A stretch of 64,000 bases of DNA from Allosphingosinicella vermicomposti (GCF_003012815.1 NZ_PXYJ01000001.1:930001-994000), one strand, 5' to 3'; shown: positions 47,053 through 55,891, counted from the first letter of the stretch. A program made the numbers and translations. Notes: generated from the sequence alone by a model not told the origin.

Positions 47053-47846
47053 GCCGCCAACTCCTTGCGAATACGCTCGATTTCCGGGATCAAAGCCGGC
47101 CCCATGCATGTCCAGCGCCGCCCGTCCGTCGCCAGCGTCTTCGCCTTGCCCGCGCGCCGGGCGAGGGGGTGGGACAGCCAGCTCTGGTCGCCCGAATATT
47201 GCGCACTGCGATAGGCGCTGCGCAGCAGCACGGAGGGCGGCCGAACCAGCAATTGCTCCAGCGTCACCCGATCCCCCTGCAAGGCACGTTGCTTCAAGCC
47301 CGCCAGCCGCATCCAGTCCGCGCCAAGACCAACGGCAGGAAGGGACAGCCCCTTACCGCTCAGCCAGATCGCATCCTTCGGCACGCGCGGCGCAGTTCGC
47401 TCAAGTCCCTCGATCCGCCGCACGAAAGCCGCCCCTGCGCCCGGACGCTCGAGCGCCCCGGCCACCGCCCCGATCGCCGCCTTCAGATCGTTGAGGCTCA
47501 TCATATAAGGGACGGTGATGACCCGCGCGCCGATCCGCTTGGCGAGCCTTTCGGTATCGCGCCCGCCGCCGCCCATGGTGAAAACCAGATCGGGCCTGGT
47601 GCGGATGGCCGAAAGGAGGCTGCCATCGTTTGATGCATAGCCCCGCGCCTGCCGCCAATAGGGCGTCTCATGGGCGTAATGGGACAGGAATGACACGGAC
47701 ACAATTTGCCGCGGATCCGCCAGCGCCATGACCAGCTCGTCCGTGCAAAGGTTGAGCGAAGCAACCCGCTTCGGCGCGGGCAGGGCGGGGGAGGCCACTC
47801 CCATCGCCGCCACAAGAGCCAGTCCGAAACCCGCTTTGACCCGCAT
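47049..47846 (-). CDS. btuF: ABC transporter substrate-binding protein (BtuF-type)
   Basis: A 265-residue exported protein starting at ATG 47846, after a signal peptide ([20 protein letters not shown]). It begins [18 protein letters not shown], the class III binding-protein opening, and has [20 protein letters not shown]. It should bind the corrin in the periplasm and hand it to BtuCD. The longer open frame upstream crosses the riboswitch and is rejected. No outer-membrane BtuB receptor is adjacent. Confidence 0.85.
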   Translation of the reverse strand: MRVKAGFGLALVAAMGVASPALPAPKRVASLNLCTDELVMALADPRQIVSVSFLSHYAHETPYWRQARGYASNDGSLLSAIRTRPDLVFTMGGGGRDTERLAKRIGARVITVPYMMSLNDLKAAIGAVAGALERPGAGAAFVRRIEGLERTAPRVPKDAIWLSGKGLSLPAVGLGADWMRLAGLKQRALQGDRVTLEQLLVRPPSVLLRSAYRSAQYSGDQSWLSHPLARRAGKAKTLATDGRRWTCMGPALIPEIERIRKELAA

Positions 47847-47944
47847 CCTCAACGCTTCCTCCAACGACACCGATCTGCCGTCTCGAAGGAACTCCGTTGC
47901 GGGAGTGCCGCGCATCCAGGCTGGACCCGGCCCGATGCGGACGA

Positions 47945-48076
47945 CAAGGCGAAGGCAGGTCTCCTGGCTTTGCCGCCTTTTCGCGGCATTCACAGTTGCG
48001 GGCACAGCGCCGGATATCCACCGGCTTCCCTTTTCACTCCATGGCGGGGCACCTTCACGGGCGCCGGTGCTATCAC
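47945..48076 (-). promoter_or_regulatory. Cobalamin (adenosylcobalamin-type) riboswitch
   Basis: Read on the minus strand, the core has AAGGGAAGCCGGTG, then TATCCGGCGCTGTGCCCGCA running into ACTGT, and ends with the B12 box AAGCCAGGAGACCTGCC (47953-47970). These are the conserved J6/3 and B12-box elements in the right order and spacing. It lies about 100 bases before the BtuF-type start codon, so B12 should turn the importer off. The upstream P2/P3 region around CACCGGCGCCCGTGAAGGTG is also present. Confidence 0.93.
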
Positions 48077-48169
48077 GCCGCCGCCGCTTGTCAATTCGCG
48101 GGCAAGGCTGTAGAGCGCGCACCACTTCCAACGGGCTGGTCGGAACCAGCCATTCCTAAGGAAAAAGTC

Positions 48170-48400
48170 ATGAAGGCCGATACCCATCCCGACTACCACA
48201 TGATCAAGGTGCAGATGACCGACGGCACCGTGTTCGAAACCCGCTCCACCTGGGGCAAGGAAGGCGACACGCTGCAGCTCGACATCGACCCGACGGCGCA
48301 TCCGGCATGGACCGGCGGCACCGGCAAGATGCTGGATTCGGGCGGCCAGGTCGCGCGCTTCAACAAGCGCTTCGGCGGCCTCTCGCTCAGCAAGAAGTAA
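48170..48400 (+). CDS. rpmE: 50S ribosomal protein L31
   Basis: A 76-residue L31. The start [19 protein letters not shown] and the segment [20 protein letters not shown] are typical of the alphaproteobacterial form. It has no cysteine at all, so it cannot bind zinc like the CXXC form of E. coli L31; this is the zinc-independent type. TAAGGAAA gives the ribosome site before ATG 48170. It faces away from the riboswitch. Confidence 0.95.
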   Translation: MKADTHPDYHMIKVQMTDGTVFETRSTWGKEGDTLQLDIDPTAHPAWTGGTGKMLDSGGQVARFNKRFGGLSLSKK

Positions 48401-48415
48401 GAAAAAGGAGGGCGC

Positions 48416-48940
48416 GTGGTTCCGGTTCTCGAAACCGCGCGCCTCATCCTCAGGGCCAATGCCCCGGGCGATTTGCCGTTCATGGCGGCAATGCTCGCCG
48501 ATCCCGAATTCGTCCGCTATGTCGGCGGCAAGACCGCGTCGCGCGAAGAAGCGTGGCGCAAACTCCTCGCCAATCTGGGGCTCTGGGATTTCCTCGGGTA
48601 CGGCTATTGGGCGGTCGAGCTCAAGGCGACCGGCGAAATGATCGGCCAGGTCGGCTTCGCGGACTTCAAACGCGATATGCAGCCCAATATCGAAGGTCTA
48701 CCCGAAATGGGCTGGGTGTTCGCCTGCCACACTCACGGTCAGGGTTATGCGGCCGAATCCACGGCGGCGGCGGCGGCCTGGGCGGATGAAAATCTGCCCG
48801 GTCAGGATATCGTCGCGATCATCGATCCCGCCAACACGCCCTCGATCCGCGTCGCCGAACGCCTCGGCTTCAGCGAACGCTCCGACGCGATGTACCGCGA
48901 CGATCCGATTTTGCTCTTCCGCCGCCCGGCGCGCGGCTAA
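48416..48940 (+). CDS. GNAT-family N-acetyltransferase
   Basis: A 174-residue acetyltransferase of the RimJ/RimL-like branch. It begins VLETARLILRANAPGDLPFM; the acetyl-CoA loop region is G-W-V-F-A-C-H-T-H-G-Q-G-Y-A-A-E-S, and the C-terminal NTPSIRVAERLGF is typical. The substrate may be a protein N-terminus or a small amine. GTG 48416 has AAAAAGGAGGG directly upstream. It follows rpmE by 15 bases and is probably co-transcribed. Confidence 0.9.
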   Translation: MVPVLETARLILRANAPGDLPFMAAMLADPEFVRYVGGKTASREEAWRKLLANLGLWDFLGYGYWAVELKATGEMIGQVGFADFKRDMQPNIEGLPEMGWVFACHTHGQGYAAESTAAAAAWADENLPGQDIVAIIDPANTPSIRVAERLGFSERSDAMYRDDPILLFRRPARG

Positions 48941-48948
48941 CCTCACCC

Positions 48949-49032
48949 GTCATGCTGAACTTGTTTCAGCATCCATCTCATGGCCAGCGAGACTGTCGCA
49001 GGCATGGACCCTGAAACAAGTTCAGGGTGACG
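48949..49032. repeat. Interspersed palindromic repeat, family B copy 1
   Basis: CGTCATGCTGAACTTGTTTC at one end and GAAACAAGTTCAGGGTGACG at the other are inverted partners, with CATCCAT ... ATGGACC inside. It separates the convergent acetyltransferase and CoA-transferase genes. A near-identical 85-base copy is at 55789-55873. Confidence 0.85.
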
Positions 49033-49047
49033 TTAGTAAGGGTTAGA

Positions 49048-50151
49048 CTAGTCTCCGCCCAACCCCGGGCTTCCCTTGTCGGAAACCTGCCGCTTTCCAT
49101 CGATCACGATCGGCGAAGCCACACCCGGCACTCCGCCAGCCTCGATCCGCATCCCGCGCGCAATCACCTGCGGATCGGCAAAAACCTCCGCGACATCGTT
49201 GATCGGCCCGGCGGGCACCCCGGCACCGGCCAGCGCCGCCAGCAACTCGTCCTTTCGCCGCAGCGCAAGGGCAGGGGAGAGTGCCGCCGCCAATGCCTCG
49301 CGATGCCCAACGCGATCGGCATTGCTCGCGAACCGCGCATCCTCAGCCAGCGCCGCAAGCCCCAATATCCCGCACAATTTCGCGAACTGCCCATCATTGC
49401 CGACGGCCACGATCACATGCCCGTCCGCCACGGCAAAGGTCTGATAAGGCGCGATATTGGGATGCGCATTGCCCATGCGGTGCGGCACATTCCCCGACAC
49501 CAGATAATTCATCGCCTGATTGCCCAGCACCGCGACCTGGGTATCAAGCAAAGCCATGTCGATACGACAGCCCATGCCGGTTTTCTCCCGGCCGATCACG
49601 GCGGCAAGGATCGCATTGGCGGCATAGACGCCGGTGAAGATGTCCGCGAAGGCAACGCCGATCTTCTGCGGCTCGCCATCCGCTTCGCCGGTCAGGCTCA
49701 TGATCCCGCCCATGCCCTGGATCATGAAATCATAACCCGCGCGCGCCGCATAAGGACCGTCCTGCCCGAAGCCGGTGATCGAGCAGTAGATGAGGCGCGG
49801 ATTGACCTTGGCCAGGCTCGCAAAATCAAGGCCGTATTTGGCCAGCCCGCCAACCTTGAAATTCTCGATCAGGATGTCTGCCTCGGCTGCCAGCGCCCTG
49901 ACCTTGGCCTGGCCATCCTCCGTCTCCAGATCAATCGCGACCGATGTCTTTCCCCGGTTGCATCCGTGGAAATAGGCCGCGCTGCCGTCCGCCGCAAAGG
50001 GCGGCCCCCAGCCGCGCGTATCGTCGCCGCTACCGGGCCGCTCGACCTTCACTACCTCGGCGCCGAGATCCGCCAAGAGCTGGCCCGCCCACGGCCCGGC
50101 GAGAATGCGGGCGAGTTCTAGGACTTTCAGGCCTTGAAGCGGCTTATCCAT
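49048..50151 (-). CDS. Class III (CaiB/BaiF) CoA-transferase, likely acting on glutarate
   Basis: A 367-residue protein starting at ATG 50151 (MDKPLQGLKVLELARILAGP). The family's Q/P-W-A-x-x-L-L-A-D-L-G-A-E-V-V-K-V-E segment and the catalytic Asp region near YDFMIQGMGG are present. These enzymes move CoA between acids in a ping-pong reaction. Its neighbour is glutaryl-CoA dehydrogenase and human SUGCT, a relative, uses glutarate; so glutarate is the best guess for the acceptor. The open frame extends upstream into a repeat and is cut there. Confidence 0.85.
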   Translation of the reverse strand: MDKPLQGLKVLELARILAGPWAGQLLADLGAEVVKVERPGSGDDTRGWGPPFAADGSAAYFHGCNRGKTSVAIDLETEDGQAKVRALAAEADILIENFKVGGLAKYGLDFASLAKVNPRLIYCSITGFGQDGPYAARAGYDFMIQGMGGIMSLTGEADGEPQKIGVAFADIFTGVYAANAILAAVIGREKTGMGCRIDMALLDTQVAVLGNQAMNYLVSGNVPHRMGNAHPNIAPYQTFAVADGHVIVAVGNDGQFAKLCGILGLAALAEDARFASNADRVGHREALAAALSPALALRRKDELLAALAGAGVPAGPINDVAEVFADPQVIARGMRIEAGGVPGVASPIVIDGKRQVSDKGSPGLGGD

Positions 50152-50163
50152 TACGCACCTCTC

Positions 50164-50231
50164 GTCATTGCGAGCGTAGCGAAGCAATCCAGCCACTGGA
50201 TCGCCGCGTCGCTCCGCTCCTCGCGATGACG
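50164..50231. repeat. Interspersed palindromic repeat, family C copy 2
   Basis: GTCATTGCGAGCGTAGCGAA, GCAATCCAG and then the inverted CGTCGCTCCGCTCCTCGCGA TGAC. Same layout as 543-630 in reverse orientation. It separates the CoA-transferase from the upstream gcdH within a same-strand pair. Confidence 0.85.
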
Positions 50232-50245
50232 AAGGTAAGCGAGCA

Positions 50246-51436
50246 TCAAAAGGCCGAAATCCCCGTAATCGCGCGGCCCAGGATCAGCGCATGAACGTCA
50301 TGCGTACCTTCATAGGTGTTGACCGTTTCAAGATTCGCCGCGTGGCGCATCACCTGGAATTCGGCGCTGATGCCGTTGCCGCCATGCATGTCGCGGGCGA
50401 CGCGGGCAATATCCAGCGCCTTGCCGACATTGTTGCGCTTGATGAGTGAGATGGTTTCCGGGATTAGCTCGCCCTCATCCATCCGCCGCCCGACGCGCAA
50501 AGCCGCCTGAAGGCCAAGCGTGATTTCCGTCACCATATTGGCAAGCTTCAACTGCACAATCTGGTTGGATGCGAGCGGCCGCCCGAACTGCTTGCGGTCA
50601 AGCGTATATTGCCGAGCCGCATGGAAGCAGGCCTCCGCCGCGCCCATCGATCCCCAGGCAATGCCGTAGCGTGCGCGGTTCAAGCAGCCGAACGGACCTT
50701 TAAGCCCGCTGACATTGGGCAGCAGCGCGTCTTCCGGCACCTCCACCTCGTCCATCACGATCTCGCCGGTGATAGACGCGCGGAGCGACAGCTTCATCTC
50801 GATCTTGGGTGCGGTGAGCCCCTTCATACCTTTTTCAAGGATGAAGCCCCGGATCGCGCCGTCATGCGCATCGGACTTTGCCCACACTACAAACACGTCG
50901 GCGATCGGCGAATTGGTGATCCACATTTTGGATCCGGAAATCACATAGCCGCCGTCGACCTTCTTGGCCCGCGTCCGCATCCCGCCCGGATCGGAGCCCG
51001 CGTCCGGCTCGGTGAGGCCGAAACAACCGACCCACTCGCCGCTGGCGAGTTTCGGCAAATACTTCTTCCGCTGTTCCTCCGATCCGTAAGCGTAGATCGG
51101 GTGCATGACGAGCGAGGATTGTACCGACATCGCCGAACGATAGCCGCTATCGACGCGCTCTACCGCGCGCCCGATCAGGCCATAGGACACATAGTTGAGG
51201 CCCGCGCCCCCATATTCGTGCGGGATCGTCGCGCCGAGCAGGCCGAGCTCACCCATCTCGCTCATGATCTCGCGGTCGAAATGCTCGTCGAGATAGGCCT
51301 CCGTCACGCGCGGCAGCAGCTTTTCCTGCGCATAACCTTCCGCCGTATCGCGGACGAGTCGCTCTTCGTCGGTCAGCTGCGCATCCAGCGCGAACGGGTC
51401 CGCCCAGTCGAACGGCATGATCTTCGCTTCGGCCAT
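50246..51436 (-). CDS. gcdH: Glutaryl-CoA dehydrogenase
   Basis: A 396-residue acyl-CoA dehydrogenase from ATG 51436 (the ATG at 51439 is only one codon upstream and closer to GAGAGGA). The glutaryl-specific segment [19 protein letters not shown] holds the Arg and Ser that bind the distal carboxylate. The catalytic base is E376 in [22 protein letters not shown]-contact segments [16 protein letters not shown] and [18 protein letters not shown] are intact. It oxidises and decarboxylates glutaryl-CoA to crotonyl-CoA in lysine/tryptophan or glutarate breakdown. Confidence 0.95.
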   Translation of the reverse strand: MAEAKIMPFDWADPFALDAQLTDEERLVRDTAEGYAQEKLLPRVTEAYLDEHFDREIMSEMGELGLLGATIPHEYGGAGLNYVSYGLIGRAVERVDSGYRSAMSVQSSLVMHPIYAYGSEEQRKKYLPKLASGEWVGCFGLTEPDAGSDPGGMRTRAKKVDGGYVISGSKMWITNSPIADVFVVWAKSDAHDGAIRGFILEKGMKGLTAPKIEMKLSLRASITGEIVMDEVEVPEDALLPNVSGLKGPFGCLNRARYGIAWGSMGAAEACFHAARQYTLDRKQFGRPLASNQIVQLKLANMVTEITLGLQAALRVGRRMDEGELIPETISLIKRNNVGKALDIARVARDMHGGNGISAEFQVMRHAANLETVNTYEGTHDVHALILGRAITGISAF

Positions 51437-51535
51437 CATATCCTCTCTTGTTCGATGACCGCCTAGCCGAGGGCGCGGCTCGTGAAAAGGCTCATAGTCC
51501 TGGTCTTAAAGCCTGCCCGTTCATAAGAGTATTGC

Positions 51536-51871
51536 ATGATCAAGTCGGCCAGCGATGCCATGCAAGTGACCGATACTGGCGTCCGCCTGCACGTCCGCGT
51601 CACGCCGCGGGCGCGAAAAACGCAATATGCCGGAATCGTCGTGGATGAGCGGGGACGCGCAGCCCTCGCAATCCGTCTCGCAGCGCCGCCGGTCGAGGGA
51701 GCGGCCAATGAGGCCCTCCTTGCCTTCCTGAAGTCGGCACTTGGTCTGGCGCGCAATCAATTAACTCTCGTTACCGGCGAAACGGCGCGCGCTAAAACGG
51801 TTGCAATCGCGGGTGATGGCGATCTGATCGCGGAACGGATTAATAAATTGGTCGACGCAGCCGATGGTTAA
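51536..51871 (+). CDS. DUF167 (YggU-type) protein
   Basis: A 111-residue protein of the YggU/DUF167 fold. Markers are RLHVRVTPRARKTQY near the start, then A-I-R-L-A-A-P-P-V-E-G-A-A-N-E-A-L-L and V-T-G-E-T-A-R-A-K. Function is unknown; structures show a small alpha/beta domain. It is read away from gcdH. No obvious partner genes. Confidence 0.88.
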   Translation: MIKSASDAMQVTDTGVRLHVRVTPRARKTQYAGIVVDERGRAALAIRLAAPPVEGAANEALLAFLKSALGLARNQLTLVTGETARAKTVAIAGDGDLIAERINKLVDAADG

Positions 51872-51937
51872 GTCGCTTTACCGTTGATCGCTTCAGGGCC
51901 GCCGGACCATCGACGCGGAAACTTTAGGGAATTTCCG

Positions 51938-52672
51938 ATGACTATTTTACGCTTCCTTGCCTTGGCCGCGCTGACGGCCGCTCCGGCCCAGGCTCGGGAT
52001 TGGTGGCTGATCGGCCAGAGCTACGATTTTGCAAGCTTCATCGACGCCGATTCGATCGAGGGTTATGGCGAAAGCCGGACCGCCGACCTCTTGCGCATCA
52101 ATTTTGAGCCCAATCGTCAGGGTGAGAAAACCTACAAGATCGTCGCGCGTTGGAATTGCGCGCGCGGAACCTTCGGCATCCGATCGGCGCGAACGGACGA
52201 TGAATGGGGTTCGGAGATCGTGGCGGTTCGCGGCAAGTATTTCTCGGATACGGAACGACCGCGACGCGGTACGGTCGGAAGGGCTGAACTCGATTTCGTC
52301 TGCCGCGGATCGTGGGATGCTCCCGTCGGCCGCCGCAGTGCCGTTCCGCCGGCTGAAGCGGTTGAAAAGGCACTGGAACTGAAGCGCATCGGTTTCCGGA
52401 ACGGGGACGCCTTCGCGCTCGCCACGTCCGACGTCAACGCGCCCGATTTCCGCGATCTGTTTCGCGATATCGTACCGCCCGCTCAGGCCGACGAAGCGGC
52501 GCGCATCGTCGGTTTCGACAATCAATCGGGCTTCGACAGCCAGCCCGGTTTTGATGACGGCTTCCAAAGCGGATTCGACGATCGCTTCGAAGGCGGTGAC
52601 GAAGTACGGGGCCAGGATCAGGGTCAGGGTGGGAAAGAGTGGCGGAGAGAGTGGGATTCGAACCCACGGTGA
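51938..52672 (+). CDS. Hypothetical exported protein whose frame ends inside antisense tRNA-Ser
   Basis: A 244-residue frame from ATG 51938 (after TTAGGGA) with a signal peptide (ILRFLALAALTAAPAQA). The mature start RDWWLIGQSYDFASFIDADSI resembles small exported proteins of sphingomonads near SlyX/surface-adhesin-like families, but I do not claim a function. A repeat of F-D-N-Q-S-G-F-D-S-Q-P-G-F-D-D-G-F sits at about residues 187-216, then charged residues. The final 11 residues (EWRREWDSNPR) are encoded by the antisense strand of the tRNA gene. The true end may differ if the gene has lost its stop. Confidence 0.6.
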   Translation: MTILRFLALAALTAAPAQARDWWLIGQSYDFASFIDADSIEGYGESRTADLLRINFEPNRQGEKTYKIVARWNCARGTFGIRSARTDDEWGSEIVAVRGKYFSDTERPRRGTVGRAELDFVCRGSWDAPVGRRSAVPPAEAVEKALELKRIGFRNGDAFALATSDVNAPDFRDLFRDIVPPAQADEAARIVGFDNQSGFDSQPGFDDGFQSGFDDRFEGGDEVRGQDQGQGGKEWRREWDSNPR

Positions 52673-52729
52673 GCTTGCACCCACGGCGGTTTTCAAGACC
52701 GCTGCCTTAAACCACTCGGCCATCTCTCC
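52640..52729 (-). tRNA. serT: tRNA-Ser (anticodon UGA)
   Basis: Minus-strand sequence folds as a class II tRNA: acceptor GGAGAGA / TCTCTCC with discriminator G, D arm TGGCCGAGTGGTTTAAGGCA, anticodon arm GCGGT-CTTGAAA-ACCGC with anticodon TGA, a long variable arm (GTGGGTGCAAGCTCAC), and T arm GTGGGTTCGAATCCCAC. CCA is encoded at 52640-52642. It reads UCA codons. The 5' end is at 52729. Confidence 0.98.
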
Positions 52730-52837
52730 GTTCGCGCTGCCTTAGTCGCGAAGCGGCCTTTCGTGCAAGCGGCGCGGTGGAACCGCTGTTGATCCCCGTG
52801 CGATTGTGCCACTAGGATGGGCGACGGAGGGACGAGT

Positions 52838-53899
52838 ATGCGTATTCTGGGTTATGCGGCGCTGGCGGCACTGGCGCTTTCGGCACCGGCGAGCGAGTGG
52901 AGCGGGGAGGGGATGGCCTTCGCGCAAAATGTCGGGTTGAGCCAGACTGGCTTCCAGGCTTACCTGCCACAGCTGCGCGCGCAGGCGCAGGCGGCGGGCG
53001 TCACCCCCGCGACCATCGCTGCGGTCTTCTCGAACCTCCAGTTCAGCCAGCGCACCGTGGAGCTCGATCGCGCCCAGCCCGGCGGCACCGCAGGCAGCAG
53101 CGCCATTCCGGCCTTCGCGCCTTATGAAGCGCGCCACGTCAACGCGAACCTCATCAGCCGCGGCCAGCAGCGCTACCGCGCCAATCTTGGTCAGCTACGC
53201 ACGATCGGTGAACGCTATGGCGTCGACCCTTCGATCATGATGGCGATCTGGGGCCATGAGACGAGTTACGGCTCCGTCACCGGCGACTTCGATCTTTTGA
53301 ACTCTCTCGCCAGCCTCGCTTATGAAGGCCGCCGCCGCGAGCTCTTCACCGACGAATTCATCGCGACGATGAAGATGATGGATCGCGGCTTTTCGCGCAG
53401 CGAATTGAAGGGCAGCTGGGCGGGTGCGACCGGCTACCCGCAATTCCTGCCCAGCGTCTATATCCGCTTGGGCGTAGATGGCGACGGAGATGGCCGCGCC
53501 AACATCTGGTCGAGCCAACTCGATGCTCTCGCCTCCATCGCCAATTATCTCGACAATGCGGGCTGGAAACATAACGTCCCCTGGGGCTTCAAGGTGAACG
53601 TGCCCGGCAGCTACAGCCGCGCGGGCACCGCGACCGAACTCACTTCGCCCCGTTGCCCCCGCGTCCACGAACGCCACACCAAATGGATGACCGCCGCCGA
53701 ATGGCGTCAGCGCGGTATCATGCCCCAGGCGGGCGTCTGGCCCGTCGCCGATACCGAGCTGATGAGCCTCCTGGAGCCCGACGGCCCCGGCAAGACCGCC
53801 TATCTCCTCACCATCAATTACCGAACGATCCTCGATTATAATTGCTCGAACTTCTACGCACTCTCCGTCGGCCTGCTCGCCGACGCCGTGAAGCGCTAG
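52838..53899 (+). CDS. Lytic murein transglycosylase, MltB-like
   Basis: A 353-residue exported enzyme starting at ATG 52838, preceded by GGAGGGACGAGT; the open frame begins seven codons earlier. A signal region (ILGYAALAALALSAPA) is followed by the MltB family pattern: V-D-P-S-I-M-M-A-I-W-G-H-E-T-S-Y-G with the catalytic Glu, GSWAGATGYPQFLPSVYIR and GVDGDGDGRANIWSSQLDAL. It cleaves peptidoglycan glycan strands. No lipobox, so it is soluble or membrane-released. First of the wall-remodelling pair with the downstream D,D-carboxypeptidase. Confidence 0.92.
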   Translation: MRILGYAALAALALSAPASEWSGEGMAFAQNVGLSQTGFQAYLPQLRAQAQAAGVTPATIAAVFSNLQFSQRTVELDRAQPGGTAGSSAIPAFAPYEARHVNANLISRGQQRYRANLGQLRTIGERYGVDPSIMMAIWGHETSYGSVTGDFDLLNSLASLAYEGRRRELFTDEFIATMKMMDRGFSRSELKGSWAGATGYPQFLPSVYIRLGVDGDGDGRANIWSSQLDALASIANYLDNAGWKHNVPWGFKVNVPGSYSRAGTATELTSPRCPRVHERHTKWMTAAEWRQRGIMPQAGVWPVADTELMSLLEPDGPGKTAYLLTINYRTILDYNCSNFYALSVGLLADAVKR

Positions 53900-53972
53900 C
53901 ATCGCCCGGGCCGAGACGATAAGGTCCGGCCCGGAATCGCAATGTTCACAACTATCCTAGGGTGAGATCTGA

Positions 53973-55145
53973 ATGATGAAGCGTAAGGCGCTGGTTTCTC
54001 TGGCTTTGGCAACGGCCCTCACTCTCCCGGCGATCGCCGCCGCGCCGCCGTTCGATACGCCCGCGCCGGTCGCTTATTTGAAGGATCTCTCCTCCGGCGC
54101 CGTCCTTTATGCGAAGGACGCCGATCGCCGCATGCCGCCCGCCTCCATGGCAAAGATGATGACGACGCACGTCGCCTTCCACATGATCAAGAAGGGCGAA
54201 CTGAAGCTCGACCAAATGTGTCAGGTGCGCCCCGAAACCTGGCAGCAATGGCACGGCCCTCAGGCCGGCTCCACCATGTTCCTCTCGCCCGGCGAGCAGG
54301 TGAGCGTCCAGAACCTCCTCCACGGCATCGTCACCCTTTCGGGCAACGACGCCAGCGTCGTCCTCGCCGAATGCATCGCCGGCACTGAACCCGCCTTCGC
54401 CGCGCTCATGAATGCCGAAGCCAAGCGCCTTGGCATGAAGAACAGCAATTTCGGCAATTCGAACGGCTGGCCGGACGAGGGCGTCACCTACGTCACCGCC
54501 CGCGATCTCGCCACGCTGGCCGAAGCGACGATCGAGGAGACGCCCGACCTCTACAAGGATTTCTACGGGCAGGAGAGTTTTACCTGGGGCAAGACGATGG
54601 GCAGCGGCCAAGCCATCACCCAGGCGAACCGCAACCCCTTGCTTGGCAAGGTGCAGGGCGCCGACGGCCTCAAGACCGGCCACACGGAAGAAGCGGGTTA
54701 CGGCTTCACCGGCTCGGCGGTCCAGAATGGCCGCCGCCTCGTCATGGTCGTCGCCGGTCTCGACAGCTATAACGGCCGCATCGATGAATCCGTCAAGTTC
54801 ATGAATTGGGGCTTCCGCGCCTGGAAGGGCCAGCCGCTCTTCGCCAAGGGCAAGAAGGTCGCCGACGCGCAGGTCCAGCTTGGTGACGAAGAAACGGTCG
54901 GCCTCGTCGCCCCGCGCAACCTTGCCGTCACCATCCCGCAAGGCCCGAGCGGCAACATGCGCGTGAAAGTCGTGTACAATGGCCCGATCAAGGCGCCGAT
55001 CCAGGCGGGCCAGCATATCGCCGATCTCGTCGTTGAAACCGGCAACACCCCGCCGCAAATCATGCCGCTCGTCGCCGAAAAGGCGGTGGGCGAAGCGGGC
55101 TTCTTCGGCCGCCTCTGGGCCGCGCTGACCGGCCTCTTCGCCTGA
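53973..55145 (+). CDS. dacC: D-alanyl-D-alanine carboxypeptidase (PBP5/6 family)
   Basis: A 390-residue exported penicillin-binding protein. The signal peptide (VSLALATALTLPAIAAA) leads to the active-site triad: S58-M-A-K61, the S-G-N in VTLSGNDASV and K-T-G in GLKTGHTEEAGYG. A C-terminal beta domain and an amphipathic end (FFGRLWAALTGLFA) that should anchor it to the membrane follow. It trims the terminal D-Ala of pentapeptides. The tmk start lies two bases after the stop. Confidence 0.95.
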   Translation: MMKRKALVSLALATALTLPAIAAAPPFDTPAPVAYLKDLSSGAVLYAKDADRRMPPASMAKMMTTHVAFHMIKKGELKLDQMCQVRPETWQQWHGPQAGSTMFLSPGEQVSVQNLLHGIVTLSGNDASVVLAECIAGTEPAFAALMNAEAKRLGMKNSNFGNSNGWPDEGVTYVTARDLATLAEATIEETPDLYKDFYGQESFTWGKTMGSGQAITQANRNPLLGKVQGADGLKTGHTEEAGYGFTGSAVQNGRRLVMVVAGLDSYNGRIDESVKFMNWGFRAWKGQPLFAKGKKVADAQVQLGDEETVGLVAPRNLAVTIPQGPSGNMRVKVVYNGPIKAPIQAGQHIADLVVETGNTPPQIMPLVAEKAVGEAGFFGRLWAALTGLFA

Positions 55146-55147
55146 TC

Positions 55148-55777
55148 GTGACCGCGCGCGGGGGTTTCATCAGCCTGGAAGGCGGGGAGGGGGCAGGCAA
55201 GTCCACCCAGCTCCGCCGCCTCGCCGCAGCCTTGCGCGCGCGCGGCCTCGAAGTCGTCGAAACCCGCGAACCGGGCGGCAGCCCCGGCGCCGAAGCGATC
55301 CGCGCGCTTCTTCTCCAAGGCGACGAAGACCGTTGGACCCCAGAAGCCGAAGCCCTGCTCTTCGCCGCGGCCCGCGCCGATCATGTCGCAAAGACGATAA
55401 AGCCCGCCCTCGAACGCGGCGCCTGGGTGCTCTCGGACCGCTTCGTCGACAGCAGCATCGCCTATCAGGGCGGGGCAGGCGGCCTCAGCAGGCAAGCCAT
55501 CCGCGCCCTCCACGATTTCGGCAGCCACGGCTTTCTCCCGGACCGCACGATCCTCCTCCAACTGCCTGTTGAGTCCGCCGCCGCCCGCGCCGACGCCCGC
55601 GACAATGGCGCCGCCGACCGCATCGGCGCCCGGGACGAGGGCTATCATGCCAAGGTCGCGGGGACATTCGCGGAGCTGGCGGCGGAGGATCCGGCGCGCT
55701 TCCGCACCGTGGACGCCTCAGGCTCGATCGATGAAGTCGCCGCCAGCGTTTTCGCGGCGGTCGAGGATATCCTGTGA
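55148..55777 (+). CDS. tmk: Thymidylate kinase
   Basis: A 209-residue kinase making dTDP. The P-loop is E-G-G-E-G-A-G-K-S-T-Q at residues 11-21, the DR(F/Y) motif is LSDRFVDSSIAYQG and the arginine-rich LID region follows near DARDNGAADRIG. Start is GTG 55148. The adjacent holB is separated by 217 bases of repeats, but the tmk-holB order is conserved. Confidence 0.97.
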   Translation: MTARGGFISLEGGEGAGKSTQLRRLAAALRARGLEVVETREPGGSPGAEAIRALLLQGDEDRWTPEAEALLFAAARADHVAKTIKPALERGAWVLSDRFVDSSIAYQGGAGGLSRQAIRALHDFGSHGFLPDRTILLQLPVESAAARADARDNGAADRIGARDEGYHAKVAGTFAELAAEDPARFRTVDASGSIDEVAASVFAAVEDIL

Positions 55778-55788
55778 CCCTCTCAATC

Positions 55789-55873
55789 CGTCATGCTGAA
55801 CTTGTTTCAGCATCCATCTCGCGGGCAACGCCCTTGTCCCCGCCATGGACCCTGAACCGAGTTCAGGGTGACG
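55789..55873. repeat. Interspersed palindromic repeat, family B copy 2
   Basis: CGTCATGCTGAACTTGTTTC ... CCGAGTTCAGGGTGACG, the same outer arms and inner CATCCATCTC ... CCATGGACCC as at 48949-49032. The inner spacer differs (GCGGGCAACGCC against ATGGCCAGCGAG), showing that the arms are kept more strictly than the middle. Confidence 0.85.
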
Positions 55874-55891
55874 GTAGGGCGTTAAACCAAT

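Noticed and set aside
52640-52729. tRNA-Ser as an integration site for an island
   Set aside because: No integrase, direct repeat of the tRNA 3' end, or foreign-looking genes on either side; both flanks are housekeeping-type genes.
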